A DNA stretch of 64,000 bases, from positions 265,072-329,071 of the forward strand of contig NZ_FNNN01000003.1 in NCBI RefSeq assembly GCF_900106755.1, written 5' to 3'. This stretch comes from Bacteroides faecis MAJ27. GTDB taxonomy: Bacteria; Bacteroidota; Bacteroidia; Bacteroidales; Bacteroidaceae. Positions 1 to 9,085 of the stretch are shown here, piece by piece. The notes under the pieces are model-generated. The model had not been told where the DNA came from. It did not search any database and saw nothing but the letters and a program-made list of their open reading frames with translations. The translations under genes and the position numbers were made by a program. Positions within the stretch are counted from its first letter, which is position 1. Every line of letters starts with the position of its first letter.

Positions 1-842
1 TCGGTCGCCGGCTGATGGACCCGTTGGCAGAACTGGTAAAGATCGATCCCAAATCCATCGGCGTCGGACAATACCAGCATGACGTAGACCAGACGAAATT
101 GAAAAAAGCCCTCGACCAGACTGTAGAAAACTGTGTGAATCTGGTAGGTGTGAATCTGAATACCGCAAGCAGCCATCTGCTGACATACATTTCCGGACTG
201 GGTCCGCAGCTGGCGCAAAATATTGTCAACTACCGCGCCGAGAACGGAGCTTTCAATTCGCGTAAGGAATTGATGAAAGTCCCCCGCATGGGTGCCAAAG
301 CCTTCGAACAGTGTGCCGGATTCCTCCGTATCCCCGGAGCAAAGAATCCGCTGGACAACACAGCAGTGCATCCGGAAAGCTACCACATCGTAGAGCAAAT
401 GTCGAAAGACCTGAAATGTACCGCCAACGAACTGATTGCGAATAAGGAACTACGCCAGAAAATCAAGATATCGGACTATATCACGCCGACTGTGGGCCTG
501 CCGACTTTACAGGACATCATGCAGGAGCTCGACAAACCGGGACGCGACCCGCGTAAAACGATCAAGGTATTTGAATTCGACAAGAACGTGCGCACCATCG
601 CAGACTTGCGCGAAGGCATGATCCTGCCGGGCATCGTAGGCAACATTACGAATTTCGGAGCTTTCGTCGATATAGGTATCAAGGAAAACGGGCTTGTACA
701 TCTTTCCCAGTTAGCCGAGCGATATATATCCGATCCTACGGAAATCGTATCCATCCACCAGCACGTCATGGTCAGAGTGATGAATGTAGATACCGACCGG
801 AAGCGGATTCAGCTTAGCATGATCGGGGTACAGCAAGACTGA
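1..842 (+). CDS. tex: Tex-family transcription accessory protein, C-terminal part (5' end outside window)
   Basis: This is the C-terminal ~280 residues of Tex/YhgF, a cytoplasmic nucleic-acid-binding protein linked to transcription. The frame is already open at the left edge (codons GRRL precede the first Met at 15), so the gene starts outside. The fragment opens with the conserved segment DPLAELVKIDPKSIGVGQYQ, followed by a helix-hairpin-helix region (NLNTASSHLLTYISGLGP) and a C-terminal S1 RNA-binding domain (GMILPGIVGNITNFGAFVDI, then IQLSM near the end). That order is diagnostic for Tex. Its last 29 bp overlap the 3' end of the convergent CPBP gene. Nothing appears broken in the visible part. 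Confidence 0.95.
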   Translation, partial: GRRLMDPLAELVKIDPKSIGVGQYQHDVDQTKLKKALDQTVENCVNLVGVNLNTASSHLLTYISGLGPQLAQNIVNYRAENGAFNSRKELMKVPRMGAKAFEQCAGFLRIPGAKNPLDNTAVHPESYHIVEQMSKDLKCTANELIANKELRQKIKISDYITPTVGLPTLQDIMQELDKPGRDPRKTIKVFEFDKNVRTIADLREGMILPGIVGNITNFGAFVDIGIKENGLVHLSQLAERYISDPTEIVSIHQHVMVRVMNVDTDRKRIQLSMIGVQQD

Positions 843-1710
843 TTGCCTCCCGCTTTTCGCCCCACCACACAATTAAAATCGTAAAGATTATCATAAGTAC
901 TGTACAAATGAGCGAGCCTTCAAAACCAAAGGCTCCGCCATTCAGTACGTTTTCTTCGGGCAGATGCAGCGTCAACAGCGATGTTCCCAGATCGTTTCCA
1001 CTTACTTGATATCCCAATATCGGGCCTTGAATCCAGTTCCAAAAAAGATGGAGGGAAATGGGGAAACAAAGATTCCGTGTATATAAATAGGAAGCACCGA
1101 TCAACATACCTGCAATCACCAGGTTCAGCATCGGCAGAAAAGCCACATTCGGGTTGAAGATATGCAGCAATGCAAACAGCAGTGCAGAAACGAAAAGAGC
1201 CAGGAATTTATTCATCCGGGTATGCAGCAGACGCCCGAGTATGTAGCCGCGCATCATGATCTCTTCAGTCAAGGCCACCAGCAGGCAGAACACAAAAGTG
1301 CCGAGCAGATTTAAAGGATCGAACTGAAAGCCTGTTACTTCTACTTCACCTATAGCCAGCGAAAGCCCGAAGCCGATCAGGTAGAGCAACATCGCCACCA
1401 GCAGTCCATACCACAGTCCCCGGACATGCCCTTTCAGTGTCAGCCCCAAGTCAGAAAAGGGGCGGCGTTCAAAATAAAGCAGAATCACAGCCGGAGTCAA
1501 CACAGACAGCAGCATATTGGCTTCCGTCACAGTGTACACCAACAATCCGGGGTGTCGCGCCTCATCGCCAAGAATCAGAGACAATAATCCGAATCCTATT
1601 GTACCATACAGTCCCATACATACGAAAAGCCCCAGTGCAAACAACAGGATACACGCCCATACGGGAAGTCTTTTCGGTTCTTTCTTTTCTCTGATTTCTT
1701 CTGTCTCCAT
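814..1710 (-). CDS. CPBP (CAAX/Abi) family intramembrane metalloprotease
   Basis: A 298-residue polytopic membrane protein with about eight hydrophobic segments. The family's glutamate motif EEIMMRG (EExxxR) and the FALLH (FxxxH) motif are both present, spaced as in CPBP/Abi proteases related to Rce1. Known relatives cleave membrane-proximal peptides, or serve in bacteriocin self-immunity or maturation; no substrate can be deduced here. The start at 1710 follows a candidate -7 box at 1735-1742. The 3' end overlaps tex by 29 bp in convergent orientation. No bacteriocin gene is visible next to it, so a housekeeping membrane-protease role is as likely as immunity. Confidence 0.88.
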   Translation of the reverse strand: METEEIREKKEPKRLPVWACILLFALGLFVCMGLYGTIGFGLLSLILGDEARHPGLLVYTVTEANMLLSVLTPAVILLYFERRPFSDLGLTLKGHVRGLWYGLLVAMLLYLIGFGLSLAIGEVEVTGFQFDPLNLLGTFVFCLLVALTEEIMMRGYILGRLLHTRMNKFLALFVSALLFALLHIFNPNVAFLPMLNLVIAGMLIGASYLYTRNLCFPISLHLFWNWIQGPILGYQVSGNDLGTSLLTLHLPEENVLNGGAFGFEGSLICTVLMIIFTILIVWWGEKREAISLAVPRSC

Positions 1711-1734
1711 TTTTACTTTTTGTTAATCACGCTA

Positions 1735-1742
1735 CAAAATTA
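1735..1742 (-). promoter_or_regulatory. Candidate Bacteroides -7 box for the CPBP gene
   Basis: On the minus strand this reads TAATTTTG, a full match to the Bacteroides TAnnTTTG -7 element, about 25 bp before the start codon at 1710. No convincing -33 TTTG is visible at 19-21 bp spacing. Confidence 0.45.
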
Positions 1743-1784
1743 GATATAAAACATAAAAAAACATCGTGTCTTACCTATTTTTCC

Positions 1785-1792
1785 TATATTTG
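1785..1792 (+). promoter_or_regulatory. Candidate Bacteroides -7 box for the LRR protein gene
   Basis: TATATTTG matches TAnnTTTG and lies 22 bp before the ATG at 1814. It sits inside the longer open frame beginning at 1766, which favours the downstream start. No clear -33 element. Confidence 0.5.
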
Positions 1793-1813
1793 TCAGAACA
1801 AATCTGCATAATT

Positions 1814-2863
1814 ATGAAAATAAGACAACTACTGATAAGTTTTTTATTGGTTGCCAGTACTTTGGGAGCAACCGCACAAGTAAGCAAAACGTATTATGTC
1901 AGCAAGCCCGGCACATTGATCTCGATGATGACCGAAGAGGAAGCCAACAGCATCACCCACCTTACACTGACAGGAAAACTGAATGCGGAAGACTTCAGAC
2001 ATCTCCGCGATGAATTTCCCAGCCTGAAGGTGCTCGATATTTCCAATGCCGAAATCAAGATGTACAGCGGCAAGGCCGGAACGTATCCTAACGGAAAGTT
2101 CTACATCTATATGGCCAATTTTGTCCCCGCCTACGCCTTCTCGAATGTGGTAAACGGAATGACCAAAGGTAAGCAGACACTGGAAAAAGTGATTCTTTCC
2201 GAAAAGATAAAGAATATCGAAGATGCCGCCTTCAAAGGATGTGACAACCTGAAAATCTGTCAGATACGCAAGAAGACAGCTCCTAACCTGTTGCCGGAAG
2301 CTCTGGCCGACAGTGTGACGGCTATTTTCGTTCCATTGGGCAGCAGCGACGCCTACCGTTTTAAAAACAGATGGGAGAACTTTGCATTTATCGAAGGCGA
2401 ACCGCTGGAAGCCACGATCCAAGTGGGTGCTATGGGCAAGCTGGAAGATGAGATTATGAAAGCCGGACTGCAACCCAGAGATATTAACTTCCTGACTATT
2501 GAAGGAAAACTGGATAATGCCGATTTCAAACTGCTTCGCGACTATATGCCGAACCTTGTGTCTCTCGACATTTCAAAGACCAATGCCACCTCTATCCCCG
2601 ACTTTACTTTCTCTCAGAAGAAGTATCTCCTGAAGATCAAGCTGCCACATAACCTCAAGACCATCGGCCAACGGGTATTCAGCAACTGCGGACGACTTGC
2701 CGGAACACTTGAACTACCTGCCAGTGTGACGGCTATCGAGTTCGGAGCGTTCATGGGATGCGATAATCTGCGCTATGTGCTCGCTACAGGTGATAAGATT
2801 ACAACGCTAGGCGATGAACTCTTCGGAAACGGGGTGCCAAGTAAGTTGATTTATAAGAAATAA
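1814..2863 (+). CDS. Secreted BspA-like leucine-rich-repeat protein
   Basis: About 349 residues, probably exported: the start at 1814 gives a basic N-terminus, a hydrophobic stretch (LLISFLLVASTLGATA) and a signal-peptidase I type site. The frame is open from 1766, but that longer version would place a hydrophobic tail before the signal peptide and would include the candidate promoter. The body carries irregular LRR_5 (BspA/Treponema) units such as LEKVILSEKIKNIEDAAFKG and LLKIKLPHNLKTIGQRVFSN, arranged in two halves each opening with a LTLTGKLNAEDF / LTIEGKLDNADF segment, suggesting an internal duplication. Members of this family are surface or periplasmic binding proteins; the ligand is unknown. 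It stands alone between divergent CPBP and a convergent gene, with a terminator hairpin following. Confidence 0.82.
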   Translation: MKIRQLLISFLLVASTLGATAQVSKTYYVSKPGTLISMMTEEEANSITHLTLTGKLNAEDFRHLRDEFPSLKVLDISNAEIKMYSGKAGTYPNGKFYIYMANFVPAYAFSNVVNGMTKGKQTLEKVILSEKIKNIEDAAFKGCDNLKICQIRKKTAPNLLPEALADSVTAIFVPLGSSDAYRFKNRWENFAFIEGEPLEATIQVGAMGKLEDEIMKAGLQPRDINFLTIEGKLDNADFKLLRDYMPNLVSLDISKTNATSIPDFTFSQKKYLLKIKLPHNLKTIGQRVFSNCGRLAGTLELPASVTAIEFGAFMGCDNLRYVLATGDKITTLGDELFGNGVPSKLIYKK

Positions 2864-2881
2864 AAATGAATTGAAATAGAA

Positions 2882-2930
2882 TATGCCCTAAGATAAAATA
2901 ACTATCATGGGTTAATTATCTTAGGGCATA
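2882..2930. terminator. Inverted repeat between convergent genes, likely bidirectional terminator
   Basis: Perfect 15-bp arms at 2882-2896 and 2916-2930 (core TGCCCTAAGAT / ATCTTAGGGCA) with a 19-nt spacer. It lies between the 3' ends of the LRR gene (2863) and the minus-strand gene ending at 2956. T-rich flanks are short, so termination is inferred from position. Confidence 0.6.
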
Positions 2931-2955
2931 ATAAAGATTTCAGCATCAGATGGAG

Positions 2956-3672
2956 CTATTCATCCTGTTTTATTGATATCGGAGGATAAATATAATACTC
3001 TTCTTCTGAATCACTAACAATAATTTCAAAAGGATCTTTCTTTTTTATCTGAATAGTATCACGAGGATAGGTAATCTGATTGATCATTGATTTATCTTCA
3101 AATTTATCAAGCCTTCGTTGATAATCTGCCGGTATCGGAACATATAAAAACTGACAATCCTTTAAGTAATTATAAAGCTCTTTGCCTCGATCTTTCCCTA
3201 CATAATTCCACCGATTAAAAAACGGTCTAAAAACAGGATGAGTTTCTAAATCATGAAAGCTCTCTATAGATCCCCAAATAACTTCATTATCATATAATGT
3301 ATTGGCACCTAAACCTGACATTTTCGTATATAATGAAATAGTATCCGCACCATTTATCATTAAAAAACGACCAATTTCTCCATACTCTGAATTATTCCAA
3401 TCCGGATGATAATAGAGATGACTATTAGAACCGAACATGAGAGCTTTATCGGTGTGATTATACACGATAAATTCAAAATTAATAATTTCTGGAAGAGTGT
3501 CTCCCTTTATCAATCCTTGAGGACTAGGTTGATACTCACTCTCCCATACACTTACTAACTCCAAGTCAATCGATATCTCATTTTCTTGGGCATATACATT
3601 TGTTAGTAACAATAGAATAACACATGTAAAACCGATTACTCTTTTAATGATTACGATTGATGTAATATTCAT
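2956..3672 (-). CDS. Secreted protein of unknown function; possible immunity partner of the decayed Rhs tip
   Basis: About 238 residues with an N-terminal signal sequence (VIGFTCVILLLLTNVYAQ) and no recognised domain. I chose the ATG at 3672 because GGAGAG sits 5 bp upstream; an in-frame ATG at 3693 has no such site. The mature part is acidic and aromatic-rich (NHTDKALMFGSNSHLYYHP; end SDSEEEYYIYPP). Its start overlaps by 29 bp the end of a degenerate reading frame (3644-3821) that looks like an Rhs toxin tip, the usual toxin-immunity layout. Immunity to a periplasm-acting or exported toxin is therefore plausible, but is inference from position only. Confidence 0.7.
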   Translation of the reverse strand: MNITSIVIIKRVIGFTCVILLLLTNVYAQENEISIDLELVSVWESEYQPSPQGLIKGDTLPEIINFEFIVYNHTDKALMFGSNSHLYYHPDWNNSEYGEIGRFLMINGADTISLYTKMSGLGANTLYDNEVIWGSIESFHDLETHPVFRPFFNRWNYVGKDRGKELYNYLKDCQFLYVPIPADYQRRLDKFEDKSMINQITYPRDTIQIKKKDPFEIIVSDSEEEYYIYPPISIKQDE

Positions 3673-3821
3673 ATTCTCTCCGTCTGATTTCATCTTGTTG
3701 GTCTTTAGGTAATTTTTTGAAGGTTGGATGATTCAATTGAGCATTATAGCATTTCCAGTGGGTACTTGTTTTTACTCCAGTTCATTATTCTATGCTCATA
3801 GTACTCATGAACACCTAAATA
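3644..3821 (-). pseudogene. Remnant of a C-terminal (toxin tip?) coding region, frameshifted and without start
   Basis: Two overlapping minus-strand frames read as protein but have no start. The first runs from 3821 (YLGVHEYYEHRIMNWSKNKY), the second ends at TAA 3644-3646 (HWKCYNAQLNHPTFKKLP, then DEIRRREYEYYINRNH). They join if one G is dropped from the GGG run at 3760-3762. The joined ~58 residues are charged and aromatic, resembling the extreme C-terminus of a nuclease-like Rhs tip, and end 29 bp inside the next gene (start 3672). A stop codon lies just upstream (3822-3824). I read this as a displaced, decayed toxin tip left behind when the Rhs gene exchanged its C-terminus. The protein family is not recognised. 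Confidence 0.55.
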
Positions 3822-3856
3822 TTACTCTTGATTAATAATAACACTCCCCAAATATA

Positions 3857-4270
3857 TTAAAGAAATATTTTCATAATCACCAAAAGAGTAAAATAGAACA
3901 CCCATCCAAAGAATATCCATTTACAGAGTTCTTTACCACGTATTTGATAGTCGAATAATATAAGCACTAATCCTATGATGAAAAACAACGGAAAGGGAAA
4001 AATAAATGCCATCACTTTCACCCATGTTGACAAAGGAAGATGCTGTTTTTCCACTTTCTTTTCTATTTCTACCTTAATAAGTTTTTCTACTTCTTCTGTA
4101 AAGTCCTGATACATAGATGGAGAAATTTCCCGTCTTTCCAATTCTTCTTCTGCGGCAATCACAGCATCAGCTTGATAATCCGCACGTTCTACAGTTATAA
4201 TTCGCATTAATTCCACATCATCTTTCTCGGACATTATGGCAAAGTACTTATTTGTTTCTATATTTTTCAT
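3857..4270 (-). CDS. Small two-TM membrane protein of unknown function, Rhs-locus accessory
   Basis: 137 residues: a charged N-terminal half with the pattern YQADAVIAAEEELERREIS, followed by two transmembrane segments (about residues 86-108, FIFPFPLFFIIGLVLILF; and 118-136, WIFFGWVFYFTLLVIMKIF). The N-terminal Y-x-x-x-A-V-x-A-A-x-x-E-L pattern recurs in small Bacteroidota membrane proteins of unknown role. It lies between the small membrane gene 4368-4562 and the tip remnant, same strand, separated from the former by an inverted repeat at 4305-4354. It may be an extra immunity or accessory protein of the Rhs locus; that is inferred from position. Confidence 0.65.
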   Translation of the reverse strand: MKNIETNKYFAIMSEKDDVELMRIITVERADYQADAVIAAEEELERREISPSMYQDFTEEVEKLIKVEIEKKVEKQHLPLSTWVKVMAFIFPFPLFFIIGLVLILFDYQIRGKELCKWIFFGWVFYFTLLVIMKIFL

Positions 4271-4304
4271 ATATTATTATCAATGAATTACTATTAAAAT
4301 CATA

Positions 4305-4354
4305 CTAACTCCGATATGATTCACGAATTAGATTCCCGTTCATATCGAAGTTAG
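4305..4354 (-). terminator. Inverted repeat after the putative immunity gene
   Basis: Arms 4305-4319 and 4340-4354 (CTAACTCCGATATGA / TCATATCGAAGTTAG) pair with a single mismatch around a 20-nt spacer. It lies immediately after the stop of the gene ending at 4368 on the minus strand. A weak T-rich tail follows. Confidence 0.45.
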
Positions 4355-4367
4355 AGAAAAAGAGAAC

Positions 4368-4562
4368 CTAATTGCCCCTACATTCACCTAAGAATATGGG
4401 CCCCAAAAAGAAGATTACAAAAATTATTCCCACATTCCTTTTTGCAGAATCATCTATTTTCGCAATCTCTTTTAGAAGATTGGTTTTACCCCCTTTTATC
4501 AGCCAACCAATTAGTACTACCAGCCACATAATCAGAGTACCAAGATAATCAATACCTCTCAT
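4368..4562 (-). CDS. Small double-TM protein overlapping the Rhs gene, putative immunity protein
   Basis: 64 residues starting MRGIDYLGTL, with two hydrophobic segments (LIMWLVVLIGWLI and VGIIFVIFFLGPIFLG) flanking a short charged loop. The frame is open to a Met at 4598, but the ATG at 4562 is favoured because it overlaps the Rhs stop codon (4549-4551) by only 14 bp, in the manner of translationally coupled toxin-immunity pairs. It is not similar to anything I recognise. Membrane location and immediate coupling to the variable C-terminal tip make it the best candidate for the immunity protein against that tip; this is an inference. Confidence 0.62.
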   Translation of the reverse strand: MRGIDYLGTLIMWLVVLIGWLIKGGKTNLLKEIAKIDDSAKRNVGIIFVIFFLGPIFLGECRGN

Positions 4563-7500
4563 CGTTTTTTCTCTTTTTATTAATATACAAAAAGCCATCT
4601 ATACCATCATTCATCTTTTTAAACGCATTGGGATTACGATTTATTTCATCAAACCTTCTCATCTCCATATCATAAACAGAATGCTTAATCTTTGTAGGAA
4701 TGTGAGGATTGGCATATTTAAATTTTAGCCATGAAACCGGCTGTAATTGTTTCAATAAACGGGAAGCAGGAAAACTCTGAGTAGCTACATTAATAAATCC
4801 ATTTACTCTCTCATCAGGAGTTGCATATGTTCCCGCCCATGACTTACCCGTCAACCACACTTTCGGAGAATTCATTAAAGAATAAACTGACGATGCCGCA
4901 TACTTAGCAGCTCCATCAATCAATCCTGTAGGAGGTTCATTAAGAGTAAGTTCTAAGTTACTTATTAAACTTGATACAGAACCTACATTGTCATACTTTC
5001 CTGTGATCTGCCATTGCCAGAACTCCGATTCAGAGAGATTTACTTTCTGATCTCCGTAATCAATATACTCTTTTCGTCCGATAAAGGTATTGTGAAACCA
5101 ATTATTATGAGTCGTTTCTTTATAAGTTCTATCTGGATTATAAATAACTTTCATTTGTCCATCCGGATCAATCCAATTAATCGAATTATTTCCACAATAT
5201 CCATATGGACTCTCCCAATAATACTTCTCCGCCATCGGGTCAACCACATGCCATCTTCCCAAAGCCGGATCGTACATCCTTGCTCCATAATCATACCTGT
5301 TCAAGCCATTATTCATATCCAACTCCTTATTATTATATTTATAAGGTTGTTTATCTCCGTGAGTACTCTCTGTAAACGACATGCCGAAAGGATAATAATG
5401 ATTTGTTTGAGTTACTGTCCCGTCCGATTTAGCCACCACACGATTATTACCCAAATGGTCCTGCAAATAGAAATAGTAAATGCCATTTTCAATGTAGCCA
5501 CCATCCACCAATATACGTTTTAAAGAACCATTTTCGTAAATCATGTTACCTATATAATCGGTACGATTCTCGGCAGAAGATTTATGAATGACGGATAACT
5601 TCTTTCCATCGGCAGAATAAACATACTCATGAGTAGATTTGTTTGTGTCATTGAAAGTAATCCGTCTTGGCAAATTTAATAAATTATATTGAATATCAGC
5701 TATACCTTTATTTAAATCTTTAATCAGATTACCATTTTCATCATAAAAGTATTCCACATCCTGCTTCGCACCATTCCTAAAATCCATAGATGATACCGAA
5801 AGATTTGAATCTGATGCAGTATCCTCAACCTTTATTAGCTGATTACCACGGTAATTTAGAGTCAAATTATCAATTATTCCATAGGTAGTATTCTGATTTC
5901 CGGAACGCATCAGAGAGACTATATTCCCCTGCTTATCATAGTTATAAGAAGTGTTAAAGTTATGATTGCGAATATTATTTTCAAGATAGTCCGCATAGAG
6001 CAACCGAGAAAGATTATCATAAGAAAAATCATAACCACGCTTTTTATCGCCATTTACACTCCAGTCCATACCGGAGATATTACCGTTGTAATAACGGGTA
6101 TTGGTTGGGTTGGAACGGGTGTCATTATAATATAATGTCTCACAGAACAGAGGACTACTGATTGATTCAGTCCACGAACGGAGATTATAAGCATAATTCG
6201 TATGCAAATTAGATTGCCCATTCCGCCTGTTATGTTTCAGGCGCCCCAGTTCATCGTATTCATTATTGACAAGAGTCATTACCGGTCCATTATTTAAGCA
6301 GTGAGTGGTGGTTTGCAACCGGTCCGCATAATCATAGCTATATGAGTAAACTTCGCTTTGGGTCGCTTTGCCTGCAGCAGAATGGATATGCTTATGCTTT
6401 GTAGGCTGGCCAATAAAATTATAAGCAATATAATCTTTTTCAACTCCGCCGTTCAAACGGTTATTCGATTTACGTTGTATCACTCTGTCGTGATCATCAT
6501 AATACATCACAGTATAAAGATAGGACTGCCCTTTTTCATCAAGACAGGCTATCATATTACCTGTAAGCATATCCCGGGAACTTGCCGAATGACGTTTGCC
6601 AAAACCTTCCGACTCTGCATTGACATCATAACAAACACCGGCATCTGTAGAAACCGGAAATCCGTTTCTGCCCAAGAAAGAGTAATCATCATAATACTTG
6701 ACTGAAAGTAAGCTGGAAGAAGTCAAAGTGATGCCCGACAAGCTATAACCTTTATACGATCCACTGCCACCGGCAGAAGAAGAACCGGAATACCAAGAGG
6801 CACCGACAACCGAAGAAAGTAACGGATCGGCAAAAGGATTCAACGCATTCCTGCAAATCCCCGAAAAACATTCACGTCCGAACATATCCGGAATGCTGAA
6901 CGACCATTCACCACGACTATGCTGCTTACCGTCCTGAGAAAAAATCAACCGCTTTCCCTTATCATAGATATAAAAAGACCAGCTACAACCCGGAAGTTTC
7001 TTGGCTATCTGGAGTTTACGACTATTGTACTTGTATAAAAAGGCATATTGCAGAAGCGTCGCATCCGTATTACTCATCCAACTTGTGGAACTGCCACTTC
7101 CAAACATGGAAGAAGCTGCCGGAGGAAGTACAGCCACCCGATTGCCGAAATCGTCATATATATAGTAGGTATCATATAGTTCCTTATTTCTTCCGGTCTG
7201 TATGATCTGACGGGTTAAGACAAGCTGATTCAGTTTGTCTTTAAATTCGAAAGACGGATTACCATCTTCATCTTCCACACGGGTGACATAAAGTTGCCCT
7301 GTCGCATAGTTACCAATGCGACTGATTCGCATGACAGTATCACTTACGTTCGTTGCAGTGAAATGGATACAGTTCAATGTATCCGTACCTGTCATATTGG
7401 TCAGATAGGTATTTTTCACACTATGATGATTATCCTGCCAGCCTTGTCCGGGACCGTATTGTTCGAGAATACGATTCAGCGGAGAAGCTTCATATACCGG

Positions 7501-9060
7501 ACGGGAGTAAGGAACGTTATCACCATACGTAGCTATCACTTTACTTTTTACCACATCAGGAAGAATGAACTTTCCTCCATTATCTTGAAATGCAGTGGGC
7601 AACCATTGCTTGGAACTTCGTCCCTGGGCATCATATTCCTGATAGGCTACTATATCATTCTTGCTCTGGGAGTATTTCAAGACAGATTGTTCCAAACGTC
7701 CCAAACCATCGTAATAGTCTGTCTTATCCTGCCATCTAATACCTGTTTCCTGCGTATAGGTACGTGTAGCAACATAATTCTTATCACGGGAACGTACATT
7801 ATCAAAGTGCTCATATCCCTGAACCCGGAGAGCTATCTCACCATTATTCTTACTGCCTTCCGCTACAATATAATATGTACCTGCAGATAAGTTTGAAACA
7901 TAAAGATTTTTATCATTATTTGTATCCAAAGTCCCTTTAAGAAAATCAGCCTCATTTAGCAAATAAACATTTACACCTCCTTCAACAGTAGAAGAAGGAA
8001 CTGAAACAAGAATATCCATAGGAGAGTTAATTTTCAAACGGTAATACACATCTGATGTAGTATTTCCATGATAGAAATCAGTAAAAAATTCCGTATTGAA
8101 TGTATCCTGAAAATCTAATGGTAATATCACAGAGTCTATATCAATCGGTTTTTCTTTTTTATCTCCTTTCAGGATGTCTGTACTACCTGATATATTTAGC
8201 TGTATATTTCTTTTCGCTTTAATAAACGAACGTATCACATAATCTCCTGCATCAAGCATTGCTTTTTTTATCAATTGACTCCCATCGCTTGTTGCCAGTA
8301 TTGCACCCGATTTTTCCATTATTTCTATTGAATGGAAAGACTCAACCGTTTGTTCCGGAGAGAGATTAATTTCCATTGGATAGTTCAACCTTACAGAAAA
8401 GAACAATTCCTGCGAATCGTCAAAATCAAACAAACCAGAGAAATGATAGTTAAAATCATCCGAGAAGTCCCCTATTTCCATCGGTGCTTCCATAGAAGTT
8501 CCCAAAGGATTAATATAGATATTACTAGTAATTTCTCCATTATAATCATTCCCAAATGTTGATGCTCCTTCACACTGAAAGATATAATAACCAGGCTGCA
8601 GTATTTGTACAAAAAGTGATCCAATCACTCCATGACCAATATTCTCTTCCAAATGAAGATTCAGGTAAGGTAGTAATTTTATTTTCTCCTCCATCTTTTC
8701 TACATAATTACCCGATGTAACAGGGTCTCCCACATCAACAAGATTATCCATAGGTTCACTTAATGGGAAATACAGCAAATGAGCTTCAACATCCTCTAAG
8801 CTCGATCCATTGAAATGGGAAACAATGAGGGTTGGGCGATATATAGAAAAAGAGAAATAAATATCATTATTCTCATTCCCATAATTGTTTGTCCCATTTC
8901 TGGTATCATAAGTCTCGCGAACAATCACTGGTTCAAGAATCTCTCCCAAATCAGTCCATAGATCACTTTTACGTAATTCACTGATAGAATTACCCGGTTG
9001 AGCGTTACTATCAATGGATAGCAATGTCATTATAAACATACAATATAAAAAATTCTTCAT
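4549..9060 (-). CDS. Secreted Rhs/YD-repeat protein with RHS core and variable C-terminal tip
   Basis: 1503 residues. A Sec signal peptide (FLYCMFIMTLLSIDSNAQ) is followed by ~400 residues of beta-rich repeats resembling pre-peptidase C-terminal-like modules. Then come a DUF6443-like region (~425-560; WQDKTDYYDGLGRLEQSVLK), many YD repeats (YDELGRLKHN, FSYDNLSRLLYADY, YDKQGNIVSL), and the RHS-associated core (DHLGNNRVV to GRWHVVDPMAEKY, YGYCGNNSINWIDPDGQ, about 1195-1300). The last ~200 residues are unlike the core and form the variable tip; I do not recognise its activity. Such proteins build a beta-cocoon around a toxic tip. Here the signal peptide implies Sec export, and no T6SS genes are visible. 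It lies 25 bp downstream of a second giant YD-repeat gene and overlaps a small membrane gene by 14 bp. Confidence 0.88.
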   Translation of the reverse strand: MKNFLYCMFIMTLLSIDSNAQPGNSISELRKSDLWTDLGEILEPVIVRETYDTRNGTNNYGNENNDIYFSFSIYRPTLIVSHFNGSSLEDVEAHLLYFPLSEPMDNLVDVGDPVTSGNYVEKMEEKIKLLPYLNLHLEENIGHGVIGSLFVQILQPGYYIFQCEGASTFGNDYNGEITSNIYINPLGTSMEAPMEIGDFSDDFNYHFSGLFDFDDSQELFFSVRLNYPMEINLSPEQTVESFHSIEIMEKSGAILATSDGSQLIKKAMLDAGDYVIRSFIKAKRNIQLNISGSTDILKGDKKEKPIDIDSVILPLDFQDTFNTEFFTDFYHGNTTSDVYYRLKINSPMDILVSVPSSTVEGGVNVYLLNEADFLKGTLDTNNDKNLYVSNLSAGTYYIVAEGSKNNGEIALRVQGYEHFDNVRSRDKNYVATRTYTQETGIRWQDKTDYYDGLGRLEQSVLKYSQSKNDIVAYQEYDAQGRSSKQWLPTAFQDNGGKFILPDVVKSKVIATYGDNVPYSRPVYEASPLNRILEQYGPGQGWQDNHHSVKNTYLTNMTGTDTLNCIHFTATNVSDTVMRISRIGNYATGQLYVTRVEDEDGNPSFEFKDKLNQLVLTRQIIQTGRNKELYDTYYIYDDFGNRVAVLPPAASSMFGSGSSTSWMSNTDATLLQYAFLYKYNSRKLQIAKKLPGCSWSFYIYDKGKRLIFSQDGKQHSRGEWSFSIPDMFGRECFSGICRNALNPFADPLLSSVVGASWYSGSSSAGGSGSYKGYSLSGITLTSSSLLSVKYYDDYSFLGRNGFPVSTDAGVCYDVNAESEGFGKRHSASSRDMLTGNMIACLDEKGQSYLYTVMYYDDHDRVIQRKSNNRLNGGVEKDYIAYNFIGQPTKHKHIHSAAGKATQSEVYSYSYDYADRLQTTTHCLNNGPVMTLVNNEYDELGRLKHNRRNGQSNLHTNYAYNLRSWTESISSPLFCETLYYNDTRSNPTNTRYYNGNISGMDWSVNGDKKRGYDFSYDNLSRLLYADYLENNIRNHNFNTSYNYDKQGNIVSLMRSGNQNTTYGIIDNLTLNYRGNQLIKVEDTASDSNLSVSSMDFRNGAKQDVEYFYDENGNLIKDLNKGIADIQYNLLNLPRRITFNDTNKSTHEYVYSADGKKLSVIHKSSAENRTDYIGNMIYENGSLKRILVDGGYIENGIYYFYLQDHLGNNRVVAKSDGTVTQTNHYYPFGMSFTESTHGDKQPYKYNNKELDMNNGLNRYDYGARMYDPALGRWHVVDPMAEKYYWESPYGYCGNNSINWIDPDGQMKVIYNPDRTYKETTHNNWFHNTFIGRKEYIDYGDQKVNLSESEFWQWQITGKYDNVGSVSSLISNLELTLNEPPTGLIDGAAKYAASSVYSLMNSPKVWLTGKSWAGTYATPDERVNGFINVATQSFPASRLLKQLQPVSWLKFKYANPHIPTKIKHSVYDMEMRRFDEINRNPNAFKKMNDGIDGFLYINKKRKNDERY

Positions 9061-9085
9061 ATCTGATTGTTTTTAATAAAGAGAA

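Noticed and set aside
814..1710. Bacteriocin immunity role for the CPBP protease
   Set aside because: No bacteriocin precursor or transporter was found within several kilobases, so only the family call is supported.
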